The position numbers and the translations under genes are program-made. The notes beneath the pieces were generated by a model. That model made no database searches and was not told the origin of the DNA. It saw only the letters and a list, made by a program, of their open reading frames with translations. Below, piece by piece: positions 26,063 to 34,904 of a stretch of DNA of 64,000 nucleotides (the stretch's first letter is position 1; every line of letters begins with the position of its first letter). This stretch comes from JAOUJD01 sp963726405 (GTDB taxonomy: Bacteria; Pseudomonadota; Gammaproteobacteria; Burkholderiales; Burkholderiaceae_F), in contig CAVSCF010000001.1 in NCBI GenBank assembly GCA_963726405.1, forward strand, positions 534,465-598,464, read 5' to 3'.

Positions 26063-26098
26063 GACGATGATGTTTGCAACGATCCGCGGCGGGCGCGC

Positions 26099-27360
<1,262 letters not shown>

Positions 27361-27361
<1 letters not shown>

Positions 27362-28179
27362 TGTCCCGCATCGCGGCGCGTTTCGCATCGCTGCGCCAGC
27401 AGGGTCGGAAGGGACTGATCCCGTACATCTGCGCCGGCGATCCGGCGGCCGACCTCACCGTTCCCCTGATGCATGCACTCGCACGCGGCGGCGCGGACGT
27501 CATCGAGCTCGGCGTGCCGTTCTCGGATCCCATGGCCGATGGTCCCGTGATCCAGCGCGCCGCGGAGCGCGCGATCCGCAACGGCGTGGGGCTGAAGGCG
27601 ACGATCGAGATCGTGGCCCGCTTCCGGGATACCGATGCGGCGACCCCGGTCGTGCTGATGGGATACGCCAATCCCATCGAGCGCATGGGCCGGGATGCGT
27701 TCGCACAGTCCGCGCGTGCGGCTGGAGTCGACGGCGTGCTGGTCGTCGACTACCCGCCCGAGGAGTGCGAAGACTTCGCCGCCTCGATGCGTGCCGCCGG
27801 CATCGACCCGATCTTCCTGCTTGCGCCGACTTCGACGGACGAGCGCATCGAAGCGGTGGCACGCCACGCGTCCGGGTACCTGTACTACGTGAGCCTGAAG
27901 GGAATCACCGGGGCGGGGAACCTCGACACGGCAAGCGTGGCCGCGAAGCTTCCGCTGATCCGGCGCGTGACGGATGTGCCGGTCGGCGTGGGCTTCGGCA
28001 TTCGCGATGCAGCGACGGCACGGGCGGTGGGCGAAGTTGCGGACGCCGTGGTGATCGGCTCGCGCATCATCCAGGAGATCGAATCGAATCCGCGCGACAC
28101 TGCGGTCGAGGCGGTCGAGCGTTTCGTGGCGGGCATCCGGGCAGCGCTCGATGCGGCCCCCGTGAAGGAGGCAGCGTGA
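27361..28179 (+). CDS. trpA: tryptophan synthase alpha chain
   Basis: This 272-residue TIM barrel cleaves indole-3-glycerol phosphate and passes indole to TrpB. The catalytic Glu49 and Asp60 are in ELGVPFSDPMADGP, at the same numbers as in enteric bacteria. YYVSLKGITGAGNLDT is the phosphate-binding and active-site loop. The TGA stop is inside a GTGA that begins the first of two 71-bp repeats, so the last two codons (GCA GCG) already belong to repeat-like sequence. Confidence 0.97.
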
Positions 28180-28317
28180 GCGCGCAGGGCCGCCCCAAGC
28201 GCGAAATCCCCCTCGGGGGGACGGCGCGAAGCGCCAAGGGGGCAGCGTGAGCGCGCAGGGCCGCCCCAAGCGCGAAATCCCCCTCGAGGGGACGGCGCGA
28301 AGCGCCAAGGGGGCAGC
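28176..28317 (+). repeat. two tandem 71-bp intergenic repeats forming coupled mini-ORFs
   Basis: Units 28176-28246 and 28247-28317 differ at one base (G28216 versus A28287). Each begins GTGAGCGCGCAGG and ends AAGGGGGCAGC, and each contains inverted repeats: GCCCC with GGGGGC as outer arms, CCCCTCGAGGGG in unit 2, and GGCGC-GAA-GCGCC. Each unit is an open frame of 24 codons. The first starts in the trpA stop (GTGA 28176-28179), the second in the stop of the first (GTGA 28247-28250). The second ends at ATGA 28318-28321, starting a five-codon frame that ends in ATGA 28332-28335, the accD start. Whether the peptides are made is unknown. Confidence 0.9.
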
Positions 28318-28331
28318 ATGAGGAGGACCGA

Positions 28332-29204
28332 ATGAGCTGGATCGACAAGATTCTTCCGCCGCGCATCAAGCGCGAGGAGGGCGCGGCGCGCAAGCAGGTC
28401 CCGGAAGGTCTGTGGACCAAGTGCCCGAGCTGCGAGGCCGTGCTCTACAGCGCGGAACTGCAGAAGACGCTGCAGGTGTGCCCGAAGTGCAACTTTCACA
28501 TGCGCATCGGGGCGCGGGAGCGGCTCGACGCGTTGCTCGACGCCGGGGGACGCTACGAGATCGGCCAGGATGTTCTGCCGGTCGACGCGCTGAAGTTCAA
28601 GGACAGCCGCAAGTACCCGGAGCGGCTGGAGCAGGCGATGAACGATACGGGCGAGACCGACGCGCTGGTGGTGATGGGCGGCTCGATCCGCGCACTCCCG
28701 GTGGTCGTCGCCTGCTTCGAGTTCGACTTCATGGGCGGATCCATGGGGTCCGTCGTCGGTGAGCGCTTCGTGCAGGGCGTGAAGGTCGCGATCGAGCAGA
28801 AGGTTCCATTCCTCTGTGTCACGTCGACCGGCGGCGCACGCATGCAGGAGGGCCTGCTGTCGCTGTTCCAGATGGCGAAGACCACCGCGATGATCGCGAA
28901 GCTGGGCGAGGCCGGGCTCCCGTTCATCTCGGTGCTGACCGACCCGACCATGGGCGGCGTGTCGGCAAGCTTCGCGTTCGTGGGCGATGTCGTGATCGCG
29001 GAGCCGAAGGCGTTGATCGGTTTTGCCGGCCCGCGCGTGATCGAGCAGACCGTGCGCGAGAAACTGCCGGAAGGGTTCCAGCGCGCCGAGTTCCTTCTGA
29101 CCAAGGGCGCGATCGACATGATCGTTGACCGCCGCCAGATGCGCGATGAAATCGCGCAGGTGCTCGCGCTGCTGCTCAAGCAGCCGGCCGACGCGATTTC
29201 CTGA
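28332..29204 (+). CDS. accD: acetyl-CoA carboxylase carboxyltransferase beta subunit
   Basis: This 290-residue subunit transfers carboxyl from biotin to acetyl-CoA with AccA. The zinc ribbon cysteines are Cys31, Cys34, Cys50 and Cys53 (CPSC and CPKC); the crotonase-like core has TSTGGARMQEGLLSLFQMAK and PTMGGVSASFAFVGDVV. A strong AGGAGG lies five bases before the ATG, and the ATG also overlaps the stop of a five-codon frame that ends the repeat array. It lies between trpA and folC, the standard betaproteobacterial position. Confidence 0.97.
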   Translation: MSWIDKILPPRIKREEGAARKQVPEGLWTKCPSCEAVLYSAELQKTLQVCPKCNFHMRIGARERLDALLDAGGRYEIGQDVLPVDALKFKDSRKYPERLEQAMNDTGETDALVVMGGSIRALPVVVACFEFDFMGGSMGSVVGERFVQGVKVAIEQKVPFLCVTSTGGARMQEGLLSLFQMAKTTAMIAKLGEAGLPFISVLTDPTMGGVSASFAFVGDVVIAEPKALIGFAGPRVIEQTVREKLPEGFQRAEFLLTKGAIDMIVDRRQMRDEIAQVLALLLKQPADAIS

Positions 29205-29273
29205 CTCGGGGCGCCGGACGCTTCGCGTCCGGCATATGAACTCGGGGGCGCCGGCCGCGTTTGCCGCCGGCGA
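29204..29273 (+). repeat. two tandem hairpins between accD and folC
   Basis: Two units each start ACTCGGGG and GCGCCGG. The first forms GCCGGACGC-TTC-GCGTCCGGC (29213-29233), nine perfect pairs. The second forms CGCCGGC (29249-29255) with GCCGGCG (29266-29272). They begin at the last base of the accD stop and end just before the TTG start of folC. No T-run is present, so they are more likely RNA-stabilising or repeat-derived than terminators. Confidence 0.6.
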
Positions 29274-29278
29274 CTTGA

Positions 29279-30565
29279 TTGAGCAACGACACTCTTTCCG
29301 ATTGGCTGGGCCGCATCGAGCGGCTGCACTCGAAACCGATCGAACTCGGCCTCGACCGCGTCCGTGCGGTCGCCGATAGGCTTCACCTGAAGTTCGACGC
29401 TCCGGTGATCGTCGTCGGCGGCACCAACGGCAAGGGATCGACCTGCGCGATGCTCGACAGCATGCTGCGGGCGGCCGGTTACCGGGTTGGTCTCTACACG
29501 TCGCCGCATCTTCTCGACTTCAACGAGCGCTGTCGGGTGGACGGGGTCTGTGCCACCGACGAAGCGCTGGTGGAGCAGTTCGAATCGGTGGAGGCGGCTC
29601 GCGCGGGCACGTCGCTCACCTATTTCGAGTTCACCACGCTCGCGATCCTTCGCCTCTTCAGCCGGGCGGCGCTCGACGCGATGGTTCTCGAAGTCGGGCT
29701 CGGCGGCCGTCTCGACGCGGTGAACATCGTCGATGCCGATGCGGCGATCGTGACGTCGGTCGACCTGGACCACATGGACTATCTGGGTTCGACGCGCGAG
29801 CAGATCGGCTTCGAGAAAGCCCACATCTACCGCCAGGGCCGGCCTGCGGTGTGCAGCGATCCGGCGCCACCGAGTTCTCTCCTCGGCCACGCCGCGTCCA
29901 TCGGAGCCGACCTCTGGCGCTTCGGCCACGACTTCAACTACCAGGGCGACCGGCAGCAGTGGGCGTACGGCGGCCGGCAGGTCCGGCGATCGGGCCTGCC
30001 TTACCCCGCATTGCGCGGCGCGAACCAGCTGCTGAACGCCGCCGGTGCGCTAGCCGCGCTCGAGGCGCTCGGCGACCGGCTGCCGCTGTCGCAGCAGGCG
30101 GTCCGCCAGGGACTGCTGACGGTGGAACTGCCGGGACGATTCCAGATCCTGCCCGGACGCCCTGCGGTGATCCTCGATGTCGCTCACAACCCCCACGCGG
30201 CGGCCGTTCTGGCGGAGAACCTCGACAACATGGGCTTCTATCCGGCAACACACGCCGTATTCGGCATGCTGCGCGACAAGGACGTCGCCGGTGTCATCGC
30301 GCGGCTCGGCGATCGGATCGATCACTGGCATGTCGCGCCGACACCCGGCCCGCGCGGATGCGATGCGGCCAGCATCGCTGCGCTGCTGCGCGACCGGTTC
30401 GGTGCAAAGTGTTCCGTTTCGGAGCACGCGGATCTCGCTTCCGCCTTTGACGGAGCGCGGGATCGTGCGGGGGCCGATGATAGAATTCTGGCCTTCGGTT
30501 CCTTCCTCACGGTCGCTGAGGTGATGCGCGCGATTCGCGCGCGCCCGGCCGCCGCGGTTGCGTAA
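29279..30565 (+). CDS. folC: dihydrofolate synthase / folylpolyglutamate synthase
   Basis: This 428-residue Mur-ligase-like enzyme adds glutamate to dihydropteroate and folates. The P-loop is GTNGKGS (48-54); YTSPHLLDFNERCRVDG and LEVGLGGRLDAVNIVDAD are FolC signatures, and VILDVAHNPHAA is the C-terminal domain motif. No ATG or GTG gives a full N-terminus, so the start appears to be TTG at 29279 (SNDTLSDWLGRIERLH). A weak start after a double hairpin suggests low or controlled expression, which is inference. Confidence 0.93.
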   Translation: MSNDTLSDWLGRIERLHSKPIELGLDRVRAVADRLHLKFDAPVIVVGGTNGKGSTCAMLDSMLRAAGYRVGLYTSPHLLDFNERCRVDGVCATDEALVEQFESVEAARAGTSLTYFEFTTLAILRLFSRAALDAMVLEVGLGGRLDAVNIVDADAAIVTSVDLDHMDYLGSTREQIGFEKAHIYRQGRPAVCSDPAPPSSLLGHAASIGADLWRFGHDFNYQGDRQQWAYGGRQVRRSGLPYPALRGANQLLNAAGALAALEALGDRLPLSQQAVRQGLLTVELPGRFQILPGRPAVILDVAHNPHAAAVLAENLDNMGFYPATHAVFGMLRDKDVAGVIARLGDRIDHWHVAPTPGPRGCDAASIAALLRDRFGAKCSVSEHADLASAFDGARDRAGADDRILAFGSFLTVAEVMRAIRARPAAAVA

Positions 30566-30583
30566 GGATCTTCTGGAGTCTGG

Positions 30584-31348
30584 ATGGGTCTTGCGTTCTG
30601 GCGTTCCAAGAAGCGCGCAGCCAACGCTGCAGCGAAACCCGCCACCCGTCCTTCGCAGTCCCAAGACGACGATGCCGATCCGCGGCTCGATCCAGCCGCC
30701 GGAATGCGCGCCCGCGCGCGTCATCGGCTGATCGGCGCGGCGGCACTGCTGCTCGCCGTCGCCGTCGTCGTGCCGATGATGCTCGACCCGGAGCCCAAGC
30801 CGGTGTCGGAGAACATTCCGATCGATATCCCGAGCGAACGCACGCCGTTCACGCCGCGGTTGTCGCTGCCCCCGGTGGCCCCCACGGACGCGACGACCCC
30901 GCCGCCCGACCAGGCGCCCGTCGTTCCGATCAAGGCGGAACCCCGAGCCGAAGCAAAGCCCGAAGCAAAGGCCCCGGCAAAGGCTGAAACGAACGCTGAA
31001 CCGAAGCCCGAGACCAAGCCCGAGTCCAAGCCCGTAAAACCAGAGACCAAGGCTGACGAGAAGCCGGCGAAGGTCGAGGCATCGCGCACGACCGCCGAGC
31101 CGGCCGCTGCCGTCAAGAGCGGGAAGTTCGCGGTACAGGCGGCCGCACCGGCGAACGAGAAGGCAGCGCGCGATCTCGTCGACCGCCTGAAGAAGGGCGG
31201 CTTCACCGCGTACACGGAGAAGGTCGAGACCAAGGACGGCACGCGGTACCGCGTGCGGGTGGGGCCGTATGCCACGCGCGAGGATGCCGACAAGGCCCGT
31301 GCCCGGCTGAAGTCGCAAGGGTTCAGCGGCAACCTGGTCACGGCCTGA
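30584..31348 (+). CDS. SPOR domain protein (DedD-like)
   Basis: This 254-residue cell division-associated protein has a basic cytoplasmic head, one transmembrane helix (about 49-66), a long Lys/Pro/Glu/Ala-rich linker with repeated PKPE- and KPETK-like units, and a C-terminal SPOR domain (about 180-253, GKFAVQAAAPANEKAARDLV; YRVRVGPYATREDADKARAR). SPOR domains bind denuded glycan strands at the septum. The position folC-SPOR-cvpA-purF matches dedD. Confidence 0.9.
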   Translation: MGLAFWRSKKRAANAAAKPATRPSQSQDDDADPRLDPAAGMRARARHRLIGAAALLLAVAVVVPMMLDPEPKPVSENIPIDIPSERTPFTPRLSLPPVAPTDATTPPPDQAPVVPIKAEPRAEAKPEAKAPAKAETNAEPKPETKPESKPVKPETKADEKPAKVEASRTTAEPAAAVKSGKFAVQAAAPANEKAARDLVDRLKKGGFTAYTEKVETKDGTRYRVRVGPYATREDADKARARLKSQGFSGNLVTA

Positions 31349-31354
31349 GGTCGC

Positions 31355-31840
31355 GTGACGCCGGCTGACTGGATCATCGCCGCCGTGGTCCTGGTGTCGG
31401 TGCTGGTCGGGCTGCTGCGTGGAGTGATGCGGGAGATCGTTTCGCTGGCGGGCTGGGCACTGGGGCTCGTGCTCGCCTTCTTCTTTGCTGAACAACTGGG
31501 TGCAAGGCTGACCATCGAGCCTGCGTTACTGCGAACCGCGATCGGTGCGTTGCTCATCCTGGCGGGCGTGCTGGTCCTCGCAGCGCTGCTGGGTGCCATG
31601 CTGCGTGCGCTGCTGGCCGCGGCGAGACTGACGGCGCTCGACCGCCTGCTTGGAGGCGTGTTCGGTTTCGCGCGGGCCGCGCTGGTGCTGGGGGTGGCGG
31701 TGCTCCTGGCGAGCGGCACCCCGGTGCCCAAGGCGGGGTGGTGGAAGGAATCTTTGCTGTTGCCATGGCTCGAGGCGGGCGTAGCATTCGCCACGCCGTT
31801 GTTGCCCGAATCGATCGCTCGCCTGCGCGCGCGTTCGTGA
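31355..31840 (+). CDS. cvpA: CvpA family membrane protein
   Basis: This 161-residue inner membrane protein has four helices and the family opening in which TPADWIIAAVVLVSVLVGLL is followed by RGVMREIVSLAGWALGLVL. CvpA is linked to colicin V production and envelope stress tolerance in E. coli; its activity is unclear. The start is GTG at 31355, six bases after the SPOR gene stop. It precedes purF, as in most proteobacteria. Confidence 0.93.
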   Translation: MTPADWIIAAVVLVSVLVGLLRGVMREIVSLAGWALGLVLAFFFAEQLGARLTIEPALLRTAIGALLILAGVLVLAALLGAMLRALLAAARLTALDRLLGGVFGFARAALVLGVAVLLASGTPVPKAGWWKESLLLPWLEAGVAFATPLLPESIARLRARS

Positions 31841-31861
31841 CGGCCTAGGAGAGAGAAACCA

Positions 31862-33379
31862 ATGTGCGGCATCGTCGGAGTGGTTGCGACGGGACCTGTG
31901 AACCAGCTGCTCTACGACTCGCTGCAGCTGCTTCAGCATCGGGGCCAGGACGCGGCCGGCATCGCGACGGGGCAGGGCAGCTCGTTTTCGATGTGGAAGG
32001 GCAACGGCATGGTCCGGGAGATCTTCCGCACCCGGAACATGCGCAACCTGACGGGCAACATCGGCATCGCCCACGTGCGCTATCCGACCGCGGGTTCCGC
32101 GAGCAACGTCGAGGAAGCCCAGCCGTTCTACGTCAACGCGCCATTCGGCATCACGCTCGGCCATAACGGCAACCTGACGAACACGGAGCAGCTCAAGAGC
32201 GAGATGTTCCGCATCGACCGGCGGCACATCAACACGAGTTCAGACTCCGAGGTCCTGCTGAACGTGCTCGCGCACGAACTGCAGGAGGGCACCAGTTCGT
32301 ACACGCTCGATCCAGCCACCATCTTCCGCGCGGTCGCGGGGCTGCATCGCCGCGTTCGCGGCGCCTACGCCTGCGTCGCCCACATCGCCGGCCACGGCAT
32401 CCTCGCGTTCCGGGATCCGTTCGGCATCCGGCCGCTCTGCTATGGAATCAACGAGACCGACACCGGCACCGAGTACCTGGTGGCGAGCGAATCGGTGGCG
32501 CTCGAAGGCCTCGGCTTCAAGTTCGTCCGCGATGTCGCCCCCGGCGAGGCGGTCTTCATCGACATCGACGGCAATTTCTTCGCGCAGCAGTGTGCGGAGA
32601 ACCCGTCGCTGAATCCCTGCATCTTCGAATACGTGTACTTCGCCCGCCCGGATTCCGTGATGGACGGCGTCAGCGTGTACGGATCGCGCCTGAAGATGGG
32701 CGAGCACCTGGCCGAAAAGATCAAGCGCCAGCTGCCCCTCGGCGACATCGACGTCGTGATGCCGATACCGGACACGTCACGCCCGGCGGCGATGCAGCTT
32801 GCCATGAAGCTCGGCCTGACCTTCCGCGAGGGGTTCTTCAAGAACCGCTACGTGGGCCGCACCTTCATCATGCCGGGGCAGGCGGTGCGCCGGAAGAGCG
32901 TGCGACAGAAGCTGACAACGCTGCCGGCGGAGTTCAAGGGCAGGAACGTCCTGCTGGTCGACGACTCGATCGTGCGCGGCACCACATCGCGCGAAATCGT
33001 GCACATGGCGCGCGAATCCGGCGCGAACAAGGTGATCTTTGCCTCGGCCGCCCCGCCGGTGCGCTACCCGAACGTCTACGGCATCGACATGCCGACACGC
33101 AACGAGCTGATCGCGCACGGCCGCTCCGACGAGGAGATCCGGCGAATGATCGAGGCCGACGGCCTCGTCTACCAGGACATCGACGCCATGAAGCGGTCGG
33201 TGCAGGAACTCGGGCCCCACCTCAAGACATTCGAGGCAAGCTGCTTCGACGGCGTCTACATCACCGGCGACGTCACTCCCGAGTACCTGGATCGCCTCGA
33301 GGCGGCGCGGGAGATGGCGTCGGGCGGCGATGGCGAGCCGCGGTCGCAGCTCAACCTGAACCTGGCGGGGGCCGACTAG
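31862..33379 (+). CDS. purF: amidophosphoribosyltransferase
   Basis: This 505-residue enzyme starts purine synthesis by making phosphoribosylamine from PRPP and glutamine. The N-terminal nucleophile cysteine is in MCGIVGVV (Cys2, exposed after Met removal); the glutaminase part includes LGHNGNLTN. The PRPP-binding motif is VLLVDDSIVRGTTSREIV. Length equals the E. coli enzyme. GAGAG before the ATG is a fair ribosome binding site. Confidence 0.97.
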   Translation: MCGIVGVVATGPVNQLLYDSLQLLQHRGQDAAGIATGQGSSFSMWKGNGMVREIFRTRNMRNLTGNIGIAHVRYPTAGSASNVEEAQPFYVNAPFGITLGHNGNLTNTEQLKSEMFRIDRRHINTSSDSEVLLNVLAHELQEGTSSYTLDPATIFRAVAGLHRRVRGAYACVAHIAGHGILAFRDPFGIRPLCYGINETDTGTEYLVASESVALEGLGFKFVRDVAPGEAVFIDIDGNFFAQQCAENPSLNPCIFEYVYFARPDSVMDGVSVYGSRLKMGEHLAEKIKRQLPLGDIDVVMPIPDTSRPAAMQLAMKLGLTFREGFFKNRYVGRTFIMPGQAVRRKSVRQKLTTLPAEFKGRNVLLVDDSIVRGTTSREIVHMARESGANKVIFASAAPPVRYPNVYGIDMPTRNELIAHGRSDEEIRRMIEADGLVYQDIDAMKRSVQELGPHLKTFEASCFDGVYITGDVTPEYLDRLEAAREMASGGDGEPRSQLNLNLAGAD

Positions 33380-33387
33380 GCATCGGG

Positions 33388-33393
33388 TATCAT
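33388..33393 (+). promoter_or_regulatory. candidate -10 element for metZ
   Basis: TATCAT would start transcription near 33400, exactly where the SAM-II aptamer begins. No good -35 is seen. metZ could also be reached by read-through from purF. Confidence 0.35.
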
Positions 33394-33400
33394 CCAGGCA

Positions 33401-33454
33401 TCGCGCCGATTTGACTTCAGCTTGCGGGCGCTTAACAAATACGGCTAAAGCGAG
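33401..33454 (+). promoter_or_regulatory. SAM-II riboswitch upstream of metZ
   Basis: The sequence follows the SAM-II aptamer order: stem GCGCC (33403-33407) with GGCGC (33427-33431), the conserved GATTT (33408-33412) right after the 5-prime arm, an A-rich linker with AAAT (33437-33440) and the 3-prime GGCTAAA (33443-33449). AGCT (33419-33422) can pair with GGCT (33443-33446, one G-U pair) to form the pseudoknot. SAM-II RNAs repress methionine genes when S-adenosylmethionine is abundant, which suits metZ. Identification is by recall of the family sequence, not by a covariance search. Confidence 0.85.
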
Positions 33455-33462
33455 CAGACAAG

Positions 33463-33495
33463 AAACCCGCTGCGCTTTGGCCAGGCGGGTTTTTT
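33463..33495 (+). terminator. intrinsic terminator between the SAM-II aptamer and metZ
   Basis: AAACCCGC (33463-33470) pairs with GCGGGTTT (33485-33492) and six T follow the GCGGG. It ends one base before the metZ ATG at 33497. The 3-prime arm contains AGGCGGG, the only ribosome binding site candidate for metZ, so the hairpin could block both transcription and translation. Confidence 0.8.
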
Positions 33496-33496
33496 C

Positions 33497-34687
33497 ATGT
33501 CCGATCCATTCGATTTCGACACGCGCGCGGTGCGCGCCGGTACAGAACGGTCCGCGTTCAACGAGCACAGCGAGGCGCTGTTCCTGACCTCGAGCTTCGT
33601 GTTCGAAAGTGCCGCGCAGGCCGCGGCACGGTTCGCGGGTGAGGAGCCCGGCTACGTCTATTCGCGCTTCTCCAATCCCACCGTCTCGATGTTCGAGCGG
33701 CGGCTCGCGTCGCTCGAAGGCGCCGAGGACTGCCTTGGCACTGCGTCCGGGATGGCGGCGATCATGGCAACGTGCCTTGCGACGCTGAAGGCGGGCGACC
33801 ACGTGCTGTGCGCGGCCAATGTCTTCGGAGCCACGGTCCAGCTCTTCTCCAATGTGCTGTCCCGCTTCGGCGTCGAGGCGAGCTACGTCCGCGCCACGGA
33901 CCCCGAAGCATGGCGTGCAGCGGCGACACCGCGCACGCGGCTGATGTATTGCGAAACGCCGTCGAACCCGCTGATGGAAATCGTCGACCTCGCTGCATTC
34001 GCGGCGCTCGGCCGCGAGATCGGGGCGCTGACGGTGGTCGACAACTGTTTCTGCACGCCGGTCCTGCAGCGTCCGCTCGAGTTCGGCGTCGACGCCGTCA
34101 TTCATTCCGCGACCAAGTACCTGGACGGACAGGGACGCGTCATCGGCGGCGCGGTGCTGGGTTCCAGGGCCTTGATACGCGAACAGGTCCTGCCCGTGCT
34201 TCGCAGCACCGGGCCCAGCCTGTCGGCCTTCAACGCCTGGGTGCTGCTCAAGGGGCTGGAGACGCTGCCGCTGCGCATGCGAGCGCAAAGCGCCGCTGCC
34301 CTGGAACTCGCCGAGTGGCTGGAGCGGCAGGGGGGCGTGGCCCGCGTTCATTTCCCGGGCCTGGCGTCGCACCCCCAGGCCGCGCTCGCAGCTCGCCAGC
34401 AATCGCTGCCCGGCGCGGTGCTGGCGTTCGAGCTGGGGGGCCACACCCCCGAGGAGCAGCGTGCGCGCGCCTGGCGCCTGATCGACGGCACGAAGGTCAT
34501 GTCGATCACCGGCAACCTCGGCGACACGCGGACCACGATCACCCATCCGGCCACCACCACGCACGGACGCCTGACGCCGGAAGCCCGCGCGAGAGCCGGC
34601 ATCACCGAGGGGCTGGTGCGGATCGCGGTGGGTCTCGAGTCGCTCGCGGATCTCAAGGCCGACCTCGCCTCGGCGCTCGCAGGGTAG
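33497..34687 (+). CDS. metZ: O-succinylhomoserine sulfhydrylase
   Basis: This 396-residue PLP enzyme makes homocysteine from O-succinylhomoserine (or the acetyl form) and sulfide. The PLP lysine is Lys207 in HSATKYLDGQG; YSRFSNPTVSMFERRLASLE, GLETLPLRMRAQ and SITGNLGDTRTTITHPATTT are family blocks. The purF-metZ position is typical of betaproteobacteria. It is controlled by the SAM-II riboswitch and terminator just before the start codon. Confidence 0.94.
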   Translation: MSDPFDFDTRAVRAGTERSAFNEHSEALFLTSSFVFESAAQAAARFAGEEPGYVYSRFSNPTVSMFERRLASLEGAEDCLGTASGMAAIMATCLATLKAGDHVLCAANVFGATVQLFSNVLSRFGVEASYVRATDPEAWRAAATPRTRLMYCETPSNPLMEIVDLAAFAALGREIGALTVVDNCFCTPVLQRPLEFGVDAVIHSATKYLDGQGRVIGGAVLGSRALIREQVLPVLRSTGPSLSAFNAWVLLKGLETLPLRMRAQSAAALELAEWLERQGGVARVHFPGLASHPQAALAARQQSLPGAVLAFELGGHTPEEQRARAWRLIDGTKVMSITGNLGDTRTTITHPATTTHGRLTPEARARAGITEGLVRIAVGLESLADLKADLASALAG

Positions 34688-34734
34688 GGCGTTCGGATGA
34701 TCAGGCCGCGCTGCAACAGCGCGCGCTAAGACGT

Positions 34735-34763
34735 AAGGCGGATCGCAAGCCGGTCCGCCTTTA
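34735..34763 (+). terminator. intrinsic terminator after metZ
   Basis: AAGGCGGA (34735-34742) pairs with TCCGCCTT (34754-34761) around an 11-base loop, with three T in all at the 3-prime side. It lies 48 bases after the metZ stop and closes the large biosynthetic block. Confidence 0.65.
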
Positions 34764-34904
34764 AACACAATTCGCGCGTAGGAGCTTTACGAGCGGTAAG
34801 CGCTGATGGTCGTGCTGTACGTGCGTCCGCGCAAACCGGTCGATGGCTCCGCAAGCATGTGCTTGCGGGCCGCTGTCCTCGACGAAACCAACGGCATTGT
34901 GAAC

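Noticed and set aside
28176..28317. CRISPR-like direct repeats
   Set aside because: There are only two adjoining 71-bp units with no spacers and no cas genes; this is a tandem intergenic repeat.
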